Origin: Sarcocystis neurona
Lineage: Eukaryota; Apicomplexa; Conoidasida; Eucoccidiorida; Sarcocystidae
Assembly: GCA_000727475.1 (NCBI GenBank)
Contig: KL647297.1
Span: 3,666,277 to 3,730,276, forward strand
DNA length: 64,000 bases
Direction of reading: 5' to 3'
Shown here: piece by piece, positions 36,293 through 49,600 of the stretch
Layout of the letters: every line of letters starts with the position of its first letter
How positions within the stretch are numbered: the first letter of the stretch is position 1
Program-made: the position numbers and the translations under genes
The notes under the pieces: model-generated
Told to the model about the DNA's origin: nothing
Seen by the model: the letters and a program-made list of their open reading frames with translations, nothing else
Databases searched by the model: none

Positions 36293-38548
36293 CACAAGCG
36301 TTTCGGTAGTACACAAGAGATGTCGGGCCCCGCTGGAACCCGTCGGCGTGCCCTCTTGTGCGGGCAGATACCCGGGTACAGCTTTTACATCCCTCCACGC
36401 GAATGTGCACTAAAGGAAGGAACACATACCATAATGGGCCACTTCGGAGCAGCAGACCTGATGTGCTTTCAGCTCAGCAATACAAAATGTTGGTGTGTTG
36501 TCCGTGCACCTCCACCAGCTGGTATACCGTCCCGCTGCATTACAAATAGTAGTTCTGCAGATGAAGTGCTGGTCTGACTTCGGCAGGCCAACGGATGCGG
36601 TCTCTTCTCCTCACTGTGAAACACACTATCTCCCCCACGCGGAACAGGGACGGCTCCACACGAGTCTTTTCTTGTCGCCGTCGCTTCCCCCCGCCCTCTC
36701 TTGGCTGCTGTCGTTCTTAGCGAAAAGCTCCAAAACGGCAGAAAAGCAGTAACATTTCGGTAGCACATGCAACACGTTGAACTCTTCAGTTCCGCTGCCA
36801 TGATGGACCACAGTGCTCCGGACAGCTTTTTGCACTAGTGAGAAAGGCTGGTTTGCTACTTTTGTTACATTGCATCCCTTTTTATATTTCACTTCGACAG
36901 CATAATTAACGCCGTCAACTGGGCAGTACCACCCGCTCACGTGACTGGAACATGACGGGACACCAGCTTGCGGACGCTGCTGTCAGAGGATGGAATCTAC
37001 GCATGGAAATATATCACGACAATGTGAACCTTTTTAGTGTGTGCAGCGGCAAACCTTATCTCCTGGCGGCAGGAGAAGGGAAAGCCACGCTTGATTGGGA
37101 ACTGCCCGTCCACCCCGCCTACAGTTGTGATCAACTGGCAACCTTCCTGCGTACATGCGTGGACCTGCGAGGGAGAGATGCACGACCAGTCTTTCGTCAT
37201 GAAGTACATGACCCACCAAGTAAAGGGGTGGCGGACATTTTGTGGGGAACCCTCAAGCTCACCTGAAGACGGTTCTGAACACTGTACATAGGGTTTCGCT
37301 GTAGTGCAGTGTGAGAAATAGCTCAATTTTCTCTGACAGTAAAGTGACTACACCCAATATTGTCAGTGTTGAAGCCGCCCACGGCAGACGTTGTGGCACG
37401 TATAGTGCCGACCACCGTAAAACGAAGAGATTTGCCACCGTATACTCGACCCACGCGAGCACTACCTCACGGCACGGCGAAGTGACAGCTTCCTCAACGC
37501 AGAATGGAGTCAACCTTCAATTGGCGCTGATTCAAAGCGCAGGTATTGGCTGTAGTTGTCGCGGGAAAGGGATAACCCCAGTGGGTTTTTGAATTTGAAT
37601 GCTCTAATGCACACTCACCAGCTGCAGACCTGCGGCGTCTGTCCCTGACGGTGAGATGTGATACAGTGCCCATTACATGTACAGCACCTCTACAGCACAG
37701 CAAAGCATAAATAAGACCTTCCGACGACAAGGGACATCGGGAGCAGAACTAATGACAGCGGTCCTACCAGTCGCATTTACGACTGTAGCTGATAGGCCTT
37801 CTTAGTGCGTAGCCCTGTCCGTGCCACTCGCTAGCCACCAGCCACACCGTGTCATAGTAGACGTCTTTGCCGAGTCCAGGAAGCATTCCAGGTAAAGGAT
37901 GCACGTCATTTCAAGTATGAACCAAACTTGCGGCAACTCCGCTGCACGACAAGCCGTGTAGGCGGCTGTATGCGAGACAAGACGAACTGGCTACTCTACG
38001 GATTTCCACGACATTCAGAGCGTGCGCAGCCATCGCTCAAGCCTGAGAAATAAGACACCGTTTTTGCAGTGAATGATGCGTATCCGCAAGCATATGGAAA
38101 TGCTTTCCAACCGATGTACTCAGGATACCGCATTATTATCGACACCTTCAGTGGCTGGATAAGCGGTGTCGTCACATGCGGGTGTCCTCTTGTCTGCCCG
38201 CGCGCTGTTACACTCACCCCAAGACAGCCGAGAGGGCTCAGAACGTTTTGTACGGCAACAGAAAACGGCGTCGCAATTTCTCCGTGAAAAATAGCTTAAG
38301 AATTTCTGCTTCACGCCGTTCAACCGACGTCGAACCATGATGTCTGCCTCAACTGTCTCGTACTGGTACGGTTGCAGAAGCAGCAGCTGCAGCAACGTTC
38401 TACATATTCTTCTTCACAGAGACTGTGATTATTTGCTGGTTGTGGACTCCCTCTTCAAGAGGGAAGGCTGCTTTACTCGCTTAGATTTACCGCTGCGACC
38501 TGGACTGCAGTTTTAGAGGGTCATCTCAAACTGCCCTCAAAATTCGGT

Positions 38549-38965
38549 ACTCGTTACTGGTGGCGTCTAGCAGAACTCGCCGCTGTTTGTGGGCGCGGCG
38601 GAATTACGCGGAAGCGTCGCGGCTGGCTTAACGTCTTAGTACAGTTTGAGCCGCTCTTCGCAAGGAGACTGCACCGAGGGCTCCATTAATGCCGTATCTT
38701 CCCCCTGGTGATGCTCTGGTGTCAACAGCCGGTTACCCTGTTTACCATCGAAATTCGATGCTTGTTCCGGGTGGCTCCCTGCAGAACTCACCGCTATTTG
38801 TAGGCGCAGTGGTAATATTTGTAGGCTTCGCGGCTGCATTGACGTCGTCATACAGTTTGAGCGGCTCTTCAGGAGGAGGCTGCAGCGAGGACATCGTGAA
38901 TGTCATCTCTTTCGTAGGTGATGCTCTGCGTTCCACAGCCGGTTATCTTGACTTTGTGTAGTTCG
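38549..38965. repeat. Diverged tandem duplication, period about 211 bp
   Basis: The block beginning gcagaactcgccgct at about 38571 recurs at about 38782 (gcagaactcaccgct). The similarity continues through acagtttgagc-gctcttc and gtgatgctctg...acagccggtta. Identity is patchy, so this copy pair is older than the 111-bp repeat that follows it. Confidence 0.75.
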
Positions 38966-39156
38966 TGGGCGATTTGCATATGTTGAGGGCGCTGCTGCAG
39001 GTCCTCGGTTGGCCGCCGCAAACGTTGAAGGGAAGTGTGCGTTCGACAGCCGATTATCTTGGCATTGTGTAGTTCGTGGTTGATTTGCGTATGTTGAGGG
39101 CGCTGCTGCAGGTCCTCGGTTGGCCGCCGCGAACGTTGAAGGGAAGCCTCAGACAC
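38937..39156. repeat. Near-identical tandem duplication, 111-bp period
   Basis: 38937-39047 and 39048-39156 differ at only a handful of positions; the block gttgagggcgctgctgcagg is identical. It overlaps the end of the 211-bp duplication, so the two form one nested repeat locus. Confidence 0.9.
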
Positions 39157-39909
39157 CCGAAGTGGTCGCTAATCCCTGCCCGTGGGTGAAGCTCCCGGTG
39201 GGGTACAAGCCATGTCATACGTGGTGACTGTGCACTCTTATATCGGATGAGTTTATTGATTACGGGGCGGACAGCCGCCTGAGCCATAGTTCCCAGCTTG
39301 AGCCCGCTGAACGTAGTCTCAGGTTTTTCTCACTGCCACTGCAGTGGAGGTGGCTTTATGGACCAATCTTCCCCCGACTCTATCCGTAGCACAGGCGTCG
39401 TCTAACGGAGCGGTCGTCTGACGGCTCCGTGCGCATCCCCGACCTCCTGCAGCAACGTGGTGGAGCGGCACATAGGTGTAGCCGGGATGGAATGGTGCGC
39501 TTTCTGCTGCGGCGACGACGACCGAGAGTACTGGATGAAAGACCGCATCTCCCCAAAAATTGGACTATCAGGTCGGTTCCCACGGCTGAGGCACATGAAT
39601 TGTTTCGGACAGACAGCCCGCATCCGCAGAGTGGGATAGTCACGTGCCGTGGCGTAAAGGACACTGTTTCTGAAGGCTGCATCTCGTTTTATCGTCTGGT
39701 GGTCTGGATAGCCGTGGTGAAAAAACGTCATCCGGTAGTTCAGTGGTTTTTGAGTGTGAACACGACGTGCTTGTGACTGTGGCAGACGGGTAGAAATGAG
39801 TGTGGAAGTACATTTGTGTTCCAGACGAAAGGAAAGGTGTGGATTAAAAAAGGATTAGCGAGAGACTGAGCGAATTACATACCAGTGGCCTGTTTATCGC
39901 TTGACAGGA

Positions 39910-42645
39910 GGACTACATGGGCGTTTGCACATGCAGATGACGACCTTTTGGATTTCCAAAGCGACGAAGGTGAAGTGTCGTCAACACCAGTCGTTCACCA
40001 CATTCACCGGAGCCAGCTAGGCCGCCGGTCTGCGGGAGGGCGAGCTGTGGCGAGTGGCTCTGTCGGTTCTCATGCAAGCGCAAGTAAAGAGCCGTCCAAA
40101 GTCCTTAATCGTCTTGGAAGCCGTGCGCACGGCAGCTGTGTGTCTGCTCCTCCCCGCCAAAGCCATGAAAGAGGACCTTCCAGGTCTATTCGGTCGCGGC
40201 ATAGTTTGCAGGCTTCCCCGCCGGCAACGGTTCCAAGCGCCGAAGGAGGAGGCCCACGCACAGCAGCAGAAGGGAGTCGAGTTCCTGGGCCTCCACCTAC
40301 TAAACTGGCTGCCTTATCTGCGGAAGAGAAGGTGCATCGGATACAAGAGTGACACTGTCCTAATATGCGAAGATAGTTGCACTACCAACCCCATGCTCTG
40401 TACTTTTGAAGGGGTCTTTTGTGTTCTGTATTGAATCGCTGAAAGCGTGACCGCTGAAAATCTACGTGTGGTAATGCAGATATGAAACACACACCGGTGC
40501 ATGCAAGACTTGAACAGCGCTGATTGGGGAATCCTTAGGGTCAACAGAAGTGCGTTGAGGCGAGCCGTATTCTGGTCGTGGATACTTTCAGTAAAGTATA
40601 TCCAAGTCATGGCATGCTACGGTTTAATCTTGCTGAATGAAATAGCCGTTTGTGGGAAAGGGGATATATGGAAAGATCCTTTCCACGATTTTTCTCGGTC
40701 GCGCTCAACACGGTGGGCAGCGGGAAGGGGTTTCGCACTCCATGTTGTGGAAGATGTGAACAGAGCAGGCTGGCATTTAGCGATTCCGGACCTGGATACG
40801 TAAGGGGCGACACTGTGAACTCAACGGCTGTACAACCGTGCTTTTCGCAGCAGTGGCCGTAGTTTTTGCCAAGGTGGCTCTGTCCAGCAGGTTGATCAGG
40901 CATGTTGTTACCTGATTCTTTCTGCCAGGTCGTGACTAGATTGTCCAAGGTGTGAAACTGCACTAACTTTATTGTGTTCGTGGGATTCGCCTGTTTCTCT
41001 TTCTTCTTCAGGAGGAAGAGAAGAAGCGATTACAAGCACTTGTTAAAGAATTTGCGCGAGAGGCAGTGTCTGGTTTTGCCATTCGGCTAGTCAACAGTGA
41101 AACTGGTGAGACTGTCTACATATGCGGTTGGAAGCTTTGAGATGGGGCTGCTTTTGCTCTGTGTACGGATGGGAGAACAACTGTGTCACATGACGCGTGG
41201 AATAGAAGTGTGTAGCGTAAGTTTGGTTGTGCAGCATACTTCTAGACCGTTGCTGCTCTCGCGGTACACTCATGCAGCGCTTTTCCGTTATGCTGCTGGT
41301 AGGCGATTGTAACCACGGCGTCACGCATCCGTGTTCTCTTTGTGCAGTTAAGTGGTGGTCCTGTTTGCTGGCCAAGGGCGCTGATACAGCGTTGGTTCGG
41401 AAAGAGCGCGAAGGTCTGATCCTGCGTTGAACGTTGTTGCGTTCCTGTAGCACTATATGGTGAGCCAGACACGGCTGCCTGTGTGGAGATTAGACAGCTG
41501 TATCACTCTAACCCATTCGGCGTGCACGTTTTTTGCAGGCACGCAGAGCGATGCAAAGTTTACGATGGATCGGTTTCTTACGGTGAGTTTCGAGAGGTTG
41601 CACTCTTACCCGCAGCATCTACTCATTGTTGCTGAAGTGAGGGGAAGCAGAGGCGAATCTGACACCGTTTTCGCCAGCTGAAACATGTCGTCCAGTGACG
41701 TGGTGCAGGGGAGCGTCTGCATGTGAAGCCGCCCGTCTTTGTCACTTGCGCGGTGTTCTGTTGTCGTGAGGGTTTTTCGTCCCTTCAGGGCATTGAATTA
41801 AGTAGTTCAGACGAGGCGGTGGTCCAGTCTGTCTCTTTGAAAATGCAAAATGTGAAGGGAATCTTCAAAGGCGATGCGGCGGCCTCACGGAGTTCAGAGG
41901 CAATAAAAAGTGTGGATCAGCGGCAACTATTGCGTAAGGGCGTTTGAATGCAGCTGTATTATTGGTGCCAGTTTTCTCGTCCGACTTTAGACATTCAAAC
42001 AGTAGGTTCGCTCAGCGATGCCTGCACTGCACCGGAACAGCTGCACGTTGAAGCCCGATTTGCGTTTACGCTGTAAATTAGCGAACTACGTTTCTCCGCA
42101 GTGTGCGACTGCGTTGAGATTCAGTTTTCCAAGCGTTTCTGGCATTTCTCGCTCGTTTGTACAGTCCTGGAAACCAGCGACGGTCAGTCCAGTGTAATAC
42201 TTGCCGAAAACCAACCTAAGCGGGATAAGGTCTACACATGTTTGAAAATTCTCAGGTAAGATTTGAAAGATGCACACGTGAACTGTGTTCTGGGCGGACG
42301 GGAATAACACTCTGTGGTGCCGAACTTGTACGTCGCGTACGTTTTCGCAGAGTTTCTGAGTAAGTCAGTGCTTTCATCGAAGGCGAGAGGTCGTTCAGCG
42401 AGCTGCGGTTGATCGTGGTGTGAGTGTTACATGAAAGGTGACGGTGCAACAGTGATGCCTCAGCTTATGCTTCCTCAGTGCTCAACATGGTCTTGGTTGT
42501 GTGATGGACTGCGTGTGGGGCGGGACTATCTGACGGTGGTCGTGGTCACTTTAGCGACAGCGAGGGCCTGCGAACTCGACAGCAGCTGCAGCGCGCACAG
42601 CAGATGAAAGAGCATCCTTCTTGGACTACTGTGCCAGCGACGTAA
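39910..42645 (+). CDS. PH-fold protein resembling IMC sub-compartment (ISP) family
   Basis: Exons about 39910-40331, 41012-41105, 41539-41582, 41789-41933, 42102-42255 and 42555-42645 (stop TAA 42643-42645) join with consistent phases (0,1,0,1,2). The first exon is Ser/Arg-rich and its true 5' end and start codon are not identified. The later exons read as one small domain: LVKEFAREAVSGFAIRLV, FTMDRFLT, VSLKMQNVKGIF, CDCVEIQFSKRFW, and an ending NQPKRDKVYTCLKILR. This strand order and the RDxxYTCxKIL helix are like the pleckstrin-homology fold of apicomplexan ISP proteins, which sit in the inner membrane complex and control daughter budding. The N-terminal myristoyl/palmitoyl signal of ISPs has not been seen. 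The donor at 40332 (gtgcat) is weak. Domain assignment is an inference from pattern. Confidence 0.5.
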
Positions 42646-43652
42646 ATTGTATACACGATGCATTGTATTTCAGAAGACAGGGAAGAGGGACTCAGGACAG
42701 GAGGCGCGACTGAGGAGGAAGCTGTCGTTTTGAGCAGCACTTTTTTGGAAACACGGTTGAGGGCACGGACCGTGTCAGCATGCCCCAGCAACAGCAGCAG
42801 AACGAGGGTGGCTCAACAGTTTTGCACCTGAGGGTCTTCAATCAAAGCAAAGAAGGCCTCTTTTCATTCTGGCGGCGTGGCAAATTATTAACCCCCGTAT
42901 GAAGGCCCGTAGTTTGATCTACGCGAGGACAGCCTCATGCAGGCATTTCAGTATTTGGTGGCTAGAGGGGTGGTACTGGGTGGGAAGCATGGAACATCTT
43001 TGGATGGTTTCCGATGATGGTTAGTTTCTTGAATGTCCCAAGCCACCCTATGGCGTTCCTGCTATGTAGGTTCGTTGATGCCGACTGGTGTCCTTTTGTG
43101 CCGGCAGACGTCGTAAAGTACACAGCAGAGTTCTTTACCGTGTAATTCGAGCTCTAATCCAGCTACTCGCGCGCAGCAGTCCTAACACTTGGATGCTGCT
43201 GTGGGGTGGCTTGCGCAGTTCAACCAGATGTGTTGAAAGGTAGAAAACGGCTGAGAAAGTAACTTAGGTGCTTTCTGTGGCTTGTGTTATCTGTGTGAAT
43301 CGTGTGGAACTCAGCGTTGCGAATGGTCGTCTGCCGTGTCGGAGTCCGCGGTGTTTACTAGAATGGTTTTGTACTGCGCAGTGTGTTACATTATTAGGGG
43401 GTCGTTTAAATTTTATGCGAGTTTTGCCGGAGGCTTATGATGTTGAGATCTGAACCGTTGGCACCAAAGTTCGGAAACCACATGTTTTTCTCCACAAAAA
43501 CACATTTGATTTGTTGTAGATGCGCCAGTGTATCCGGCGAAGCGTGTGTATATGGAACCAACCATGGTTGGAAGCCGGGGTGTTTAAGTTTACCAGGTAT
43601 TGGTTTTTCTCGCCGAAGGGGCTGAGGGTGCAGTTGTTTGGTCTCCGTTCTT

Positions 43653-44536
43653 ATGTTTTCCTCCGCCGGTATACAAGATAAGCTGCTGCCGGGGATCACG
43701 GGTGTGCGGGTGGAGCAACGGTTGGCGGTAACCTTACAGCTCTTAGAAAGAATCCGTGGTGTCAACGGAAAAAAGCTGACAGGTGTATTTGCAGAGTCGT
43801 TGCGTTTTGTATAAGACTCTGTATTTTAAGTGTCTTGGTACGTTTCGTGTTGCATAAGTATAAAGTGGTGTGTGGCGAGGTGAGCGTGTTTATGGAATAC
43901 ATTGCTGAGAAATTCGTAAACCGCTAAATTGAATTATTGTTGAATAAAGAAGCCCTCTTTTGCGTTCTCACGGTAAGGCTGCTCCGAATTTGTGATCCAC
44001 GGATCTGGAGCGAACCGTCCTTCACCGTCGCTTCGATCTTATGGAAGGGATACTTTGGGGGCAGTGCATCGGATGCACTGTCGAATTCCGTGCACACGTC
44101 CCTGCGGTGGCTGTATTATTCGCGGAGTCATATGCCCGCTGGTGGGTTTATTTGTGTACACTTATAGACATGTATGTATCCGGAGAGAAGGAGGACAACG
44201 CGCACAGGGGGTGGGAATATACACTTCAGTGTAAGTGCACCATGAGTAGCACAGGTGTTTTTCTGATTCTATACCCTTGTCGCGCAATTGTGGCTGTGCC
44301 TTCGCTTGTCGTACGCAGGCTTTCTGTGGATATTGCCAAAAAAGATAAAGGCAAGTGATGATGCTTTTCCACAGAGGCTGGAAGAGAGGGCATGTGAGGG
44401 ACGCAACAGCGCAGGACTTTTCGATGCAGCGCTGATGCTTCAGCAGGAGTGTGGAACATTGGCCAGGTTTCCCTTTTGCAGGGGAAACTTCGTCCCAACT
44501 GGGATAGCAGCTTTATGGCGACCGCACAGCTGTTGA
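43653..44536 (+). CDS. Possible two-exon gene, function unknown
   Basis: A first exon from ATG 43653 to donor 43782 reads as an amphipathic, protein-like segment (GITGVRVEQRLAVTLQLLER). It can splice in phase to an acceptor near 44320 (cgtacgcag), followed by a frame containing RLEERACEGRNSAGLFDAAL that ends near 44536. Composition and helix character look coding, and the surrounding short frames do not. No family was recognised, and the chain may be part of a larger gene. Confidence 0.3.
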
Positions 44537-46692
44537 CGAAAACGCAGAACTTTTGTACCCATGCATATTCGAGCATGACTACGTCAGCGAGGGTAGTGTG
44601 ACTTCATGCGCACTCTCGACCTGCTACCCTCTGTGCGTCCACTGCCACTGCGAGGCTCTCTGGCCGCGCAAGTAGGGAGAAGCCTGGATGCTTCTAACGT
44701 GCTTGTCCAATTTAACGGTCATTCAGACCGCGTAGTTATATATACGTGAATGGAACCACGGAATGTGCTGGAGTCTGATTTCATAGTTAGGCTGCTGGTA
44801 CAAAGCCGCTTACGTGCGCTCGCAGAAGGGGACTTAGTGTGCTCATGAATTTCTGGCTAGTCTGTACGTTCTGTCGTGCGGAGCGTACACGCGCGTACAC
44901 GAGCCAACGTCGCGTGAGAACTGCGCGGGATTGTCGCATTGGGTCGAGGTTTTTTTAGACGGTTTGTACCTCCAGTGCTGATCACCAGTGACGGTACCTG
45001 CGAAGCCGGGCGGGCTTAGTGGCTGACACCGTCTACTCTCAAGGCCACAAAAGAGGATGTCAGGGAACTGCAAGTTCGACAGTGGTCGTCGCCCCGCCTT
45101 ATGCCGAAGTGTCGCACTCTATTCGCATTGTTCGGTGTGGTCGTAAGCAAACTGAAGCAGCTGCCCCAGTCGAACAGGGCCGCCAATGTACACAAAACGG
45201 AGATCACGTGCTAGCGTATGGGGTGTGTTACCGGTTTAGGCCGTGTACCGGCTGCACTCGAGGGCGAACGGTCGGGGCTATCATAACCCATTGTAATACA
45301 GGGAGAACCGTAGACCGCACAGTCTTGGATAACCGAGGACTATGATAGTGCGCACGAAAATTGTTTACAGGGGAGAGTTACACACGTATGGGTCTCGACG
45401 GAGAAAACACACTGCTTGTGACCGCAGGGCTGCGTGGCAGACGAGGAATCCGCTGCGGGTGTTAACGCGATTTGAGCCGTTCGAGGCCTGTCTGCAACAT
45501 GAGGAATTTACAGTAAAGCACCGTGCAAGACTACCTGTGGAGCATCGTATAGAAAGTCCGGGGAAAACGCCGGCCACGAGAATTTTCGATTAATGCTAGC
45601 GGGTTAATCTTGCGTTCAGTCACGTGCTCCCCCACACACAGATTTTGTACAGGGTAGCCCCTCCCAAGTAATTACCTTTAAGAGTGCTTCGTATGGAAAA
45701 TGATGCATACTGCAGCAGCGCAGTGCGGTGAAGTGTTACGATGTGACTGGTGTGCTGAGTAGCGGCGCATGCAATTTTCTTCCCCACAATGGCACTGTAC
45801 CGTGTCTGGGGCTTGCAATCATCTGATATACCCTATAGGATTTGAATGATTAGCTGCTTGTTGAACTGTTCGCGATCTGTTTCACGAGTCACTCTCAGCC
45901 GGATGGCACGTAGGCCGATCGCGGATGTGTGCCCGTACATCCGTATGCGACCACCCCGAAGCGTGCCCCTCTAGGCGCCTTCGTCGTGAGGAAGACTCAA
46001 CAAATATGCAAGACAGGTGCTGACCGTCTATCATCTCGCTGTCTGGGCACCAAGGTTAATTCCGCACTGCTAAGCTTTTCACAGAGGCGACTACATTTAC
46101 TCTCGGTACCACCCTGGCGTTCAACTGCATCGGAGGACACCTCTGTGGCGGGTGGATTTCTTACTATTAATGACACGTATTTGACGAAGAAGTGAGGGCC
46201 GAAAGTGCCGTGGAGAAGACTGACGATATGACCAGTAGATTCTTCATTCACCATTGGCGACGACAACTCAACGGGAAGAAGTCTCATGGCGTGTGGCGAC
46301 CACACAATCTGCAACCTTTCGGTCAAACACTGCGAGTACACAAGCTGCGGCATTTTGATCAGACATATATGCCTCAGTGTGCCGCTAACGCGGGCATGCT
46401 ATTCTCCTCACGTCTTTTCCGTACTCATTTTCACGTGACTTCCGTCGGCCAACTTATTATGTAGAGTTCACACTCCGGTAGAGGCCCTACCGTGTGCGCT
46501 ACGGGCCGTACGGTCTGCGCTACGGGCGGTACGGTCTGCGCTACGGGCCAGCGCGTGAGAAAACGGCGCCAACCCGTCGCCGCCGTAGTTTTCGTGTGTC
46601 ACGTCCTTCCCGTGTAGCTCCAGTTCGATGTACGTAGTTTATTTCATGCACGTGTAGTCGAAGATTTTGAGACTTTACTAATCGTGTGAGGG
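44537..46692. other. Spacer with no gene recognised
   Basis: Only frames under 120 codons without motifs. A short GC-rich tandem repeat lies at its right end just before the dCMP deaminase gene. Confidence 0.35.
46494..46553. repeat. GC-rich 21-bp tandem repeat upstream of the dCMP deaminase start
   Basis: Nearly three copies of tgcgctacgggcggtacggtc, with c/g variation. It lies 140 nt before the start codon, so it is in the promoter or 5' UTR of the deaminase gene. Confidence 0.8.
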
Positions 46693-49600
46693 ATGGTCGT
46701 GCTTGGCATAGTAGGCCCGCCGCGAAGCGGCAAAAGGAGGTTGGCAGAAGCCCTCTGCACTGAGCATGGCTTTCGCATGTTGTTTCTTGGAGTGCCGAGT
46801 GGGCAGCCTCTAAACGGCTCTGGCCATCCCCACTCAAGCTCGCTACTGCGGGCACAGCGCAGCCAGCGGGGGGAGCAAGAAAACGAGGGCATCTGCGTTC
46901 GTAAGCCTCTTTTCAAATACCCTGTCAGCCACGGTAGCAGACCGGAATACTCCTGTGGAACGCCGATTATCGCTGTAGATTATACGCAACTGTTAAAGCA
47001 CTTTACGCCGCATGCCAATAGGGGCAGGCGAGAGAGCAAGCAGCGGTTCAGTGTAGGAGCACGTTAGTTCGATGCCTTCGATTTCCGCTCGAGAATCTAC
47101 GCAGCGTTAGCGCTACTTAACTGCAGGGGACTTGCCTCTCCAATCAATGCACTTTTTACCCAGGTCATGATGCAGTCCGCAACGCCGCATGCTGCGTCAA
47201 GTGCACCGCTCAGCATTTGCCAACTAGCAAACGCACTTTTTGGAGTTTCTGCGCATGAAACAGGCGACCAAACAAAAGTGACGAGCGAAATATGCTGCCA
47301 GTAGCCCTGCAGCGGGGAAATGTGCTTCATGGTTCTCAGGAAACCTACGGGCCCTCATAAGCGAGTACGATATGCGTGCAAAAAAAGGTTCACCAAAGTC
47401 GGATGTAACGGCGGGCACCCGCATCTGCGAAGCCGCTGGTAGTGAACGCCACGGCGATGGCAGAAAAGACGGGGACGCGGGGAGAGAGGTCTGCAAGGCA
47501 TCTGACTCGAATTCAGAACTGAACACACCCAAGAGGACAACAGATGATTCTGCGTCCGAGATTGTTACGTTTGAGGGGAATGTAGACGCTCTGGTGGACT
47601 ACGGTAGGTGAATTTGCATTATCCAATAACGCAGTAGTTCGTGCATACTACGTTGCGCGCTTTCTGCACCATATGCCAGCTTCCTCGATACGTCCACTGT
47701 TAGTGGACGCCTTCGTACGTGTCACTGAAGTGTCACTCAGCGTCGGCTACTTGCAGCACGGAAATCCAGCGACCCGACAAACGCGAGCAGTTCAGGATGA
47801 CAGCATTATAAGTGACAACGCGTATGAGTTTGCAGACGCTTGTTGTTTTTCGCCCTGACAAGTTCGTGGCAGGCGCCGCTCGCAGAAAGCGTGGGCACAG
47901 TCGTGTTTCGTCCTCCGGTCAAGGAAGACAGTGCAAGCGAACACCTCGCGGCGGCCATTTTTAAATGTCTGCTGTTGGAATGCTTTTGCACACAGTGACT
48001 CAGCGATGGCGAAACAACTTTGTTGTTCTAGGCTTAACTCGTCTACAGCATGTGCAGGCGCTCCGGTGAGTGAGTCGTACTGATCTGTGAATGGCTCGAC
48101 AAGCACTTGAGGGACGCAGTTCACCGGATACCACACTAACAGCTGCGTAGGGTGCCACTTTTTTCTGTAGAAAGCGAAGTTCCTGCATCTTCCTTTTACT
48201 GTGGAGATGTCATCATGCTACTCGATGAACTCTGATTGCAGTGTCGATTGTATTTCACGTTGTGCTCTCTTATGCCAACTGTTCCTAGGAAAAGGCCCTT
48301 TTTCGCGTTGGTGGCAGTAGAAGTGCCGCTACGAGTTCGTGCGGCTTTCAAGGATGCTCCACAAACACCTGAAGCTTTGCTACAAGAGATCCTGACAGAG
48401 GATGCGGTGGGTGACTGCACTCGTTTCCAATCTGCTCAAAATTTTCAGGGCAGCTTGCGGGTGGAGACTCTGAATGTAGCACTGATTTGCATGCACATCA
48501 AACTAATGTGCCACTAGCCCGCCTCCGCTTTCCCAGACGGCATGTCAAAGCAAGCCAGAAAACTGAGCCAGACGCCTGATTTGAGCTATTCGTTCTTCGA
48601 CGACTTTTTCGCGGATTAATTACAGGCAGAAGTTGACCAAGGCACCTAACATATTAGTGGGCTACCAGCATTGCGACCCCGTTCTCCACCCCTGTACGAA
48701 AGTTGACAAGGAACGCACACCGAGTGATGGACCCGTCTCTTTAGTTGTGTGTCTGGCCATATTTGTGTGCAGATGTGCTTCGCTAGTGCGACAGCTGGAG
48801 ACGAGAAAAGTGACGGTGTCAGAGCGTGTAGGCGGTCAAGCTGTTTGGAAGTTCTCTGTTGTACAACTTGTTGCTGTCGGTTTCACAGTGCGCGTGAATG
48901 GCTACCTGCCCAAGTCTACTTCCCTACTCTAGTCTACTGAGATCGCTTTTGCACTGTCTACAGTGTGGACCTCAATACACATTTGCGCTGCAGATGTCTA
49001 TTACTCTCGAATAATTAAAACAGGGCGTAATCCTCGCGGACAGCTGTAAAATTCAGGTGCAGACAAGCAGAATGCGGCGCGCTGATTTATGCTGTAGTAG
49101 CACTCATATGATATAGGGTACCTGCTGTCCGTGCTTCGTACACCGTGGGTTCACTGACCCTCTCGGAACAACGTGAAGGAGCTGAGCTGACAGAGAGCTT
49201 CGTCTGAGAGAACCAGGGATGCCTTTTGGTGCAGTATGGAGCCATCCGCAATGGCGCACTGTCCATTAGCTCGTGCAGGCATGAAGATTGCTGACGTGCA
49301 TGTCACGTCCAACGGAGATTTCGAAACCCTTCGAAAAAAGATTTGCCGTGAGTAAACTCCACAGTCGTACTCTGGATCTGTCACCGGTTTTATGGAGAAA
49401 AATGACTGAGGCTTCATAAACGCATCGTCGTGGCCCGAATTTTTAGAGCGGGTCACCGGCAAGGCCTTCACGCGCGCGTGAGCGGCGGACCTCGTCCTTT
49501 GCAGCCGTGGCCTGCCCTTGTAGCGCTAGGTGCACGGATGTGTGCGTGTAAACAGCAAGTTGCATTGTTTAGCAAGATGGGTCTGAGTTTTGGACCGCGC

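Larger units (their letters stand above)
33518..39909. other. Repeat-rich intergenic region
   Basis: About 6.4 kb with no confidently coding sequence. It holds the duplications listed separately. Two medium open frames overlap on opposite strands around 36.6-37.3 kb (plus 36952-37266, minus 36997-37326 with 36626-36940), and neither could be tied to a family or an exon chain. Confidence 0.4.

Noticed and set aside
36230..36577. 115-codon plus frame over the 85-bp duplication
   Set aside because: It needs a GTG start, overlaps a non-coding duplication and has no motif or splice context.
42674..42790. Additional exon of the ISP-like gene
   Set aside because: The preceding exon already ends in an in-frame TAA at 42643-42645, and the phase-compatible reading of this stretch stops after 13 codons.
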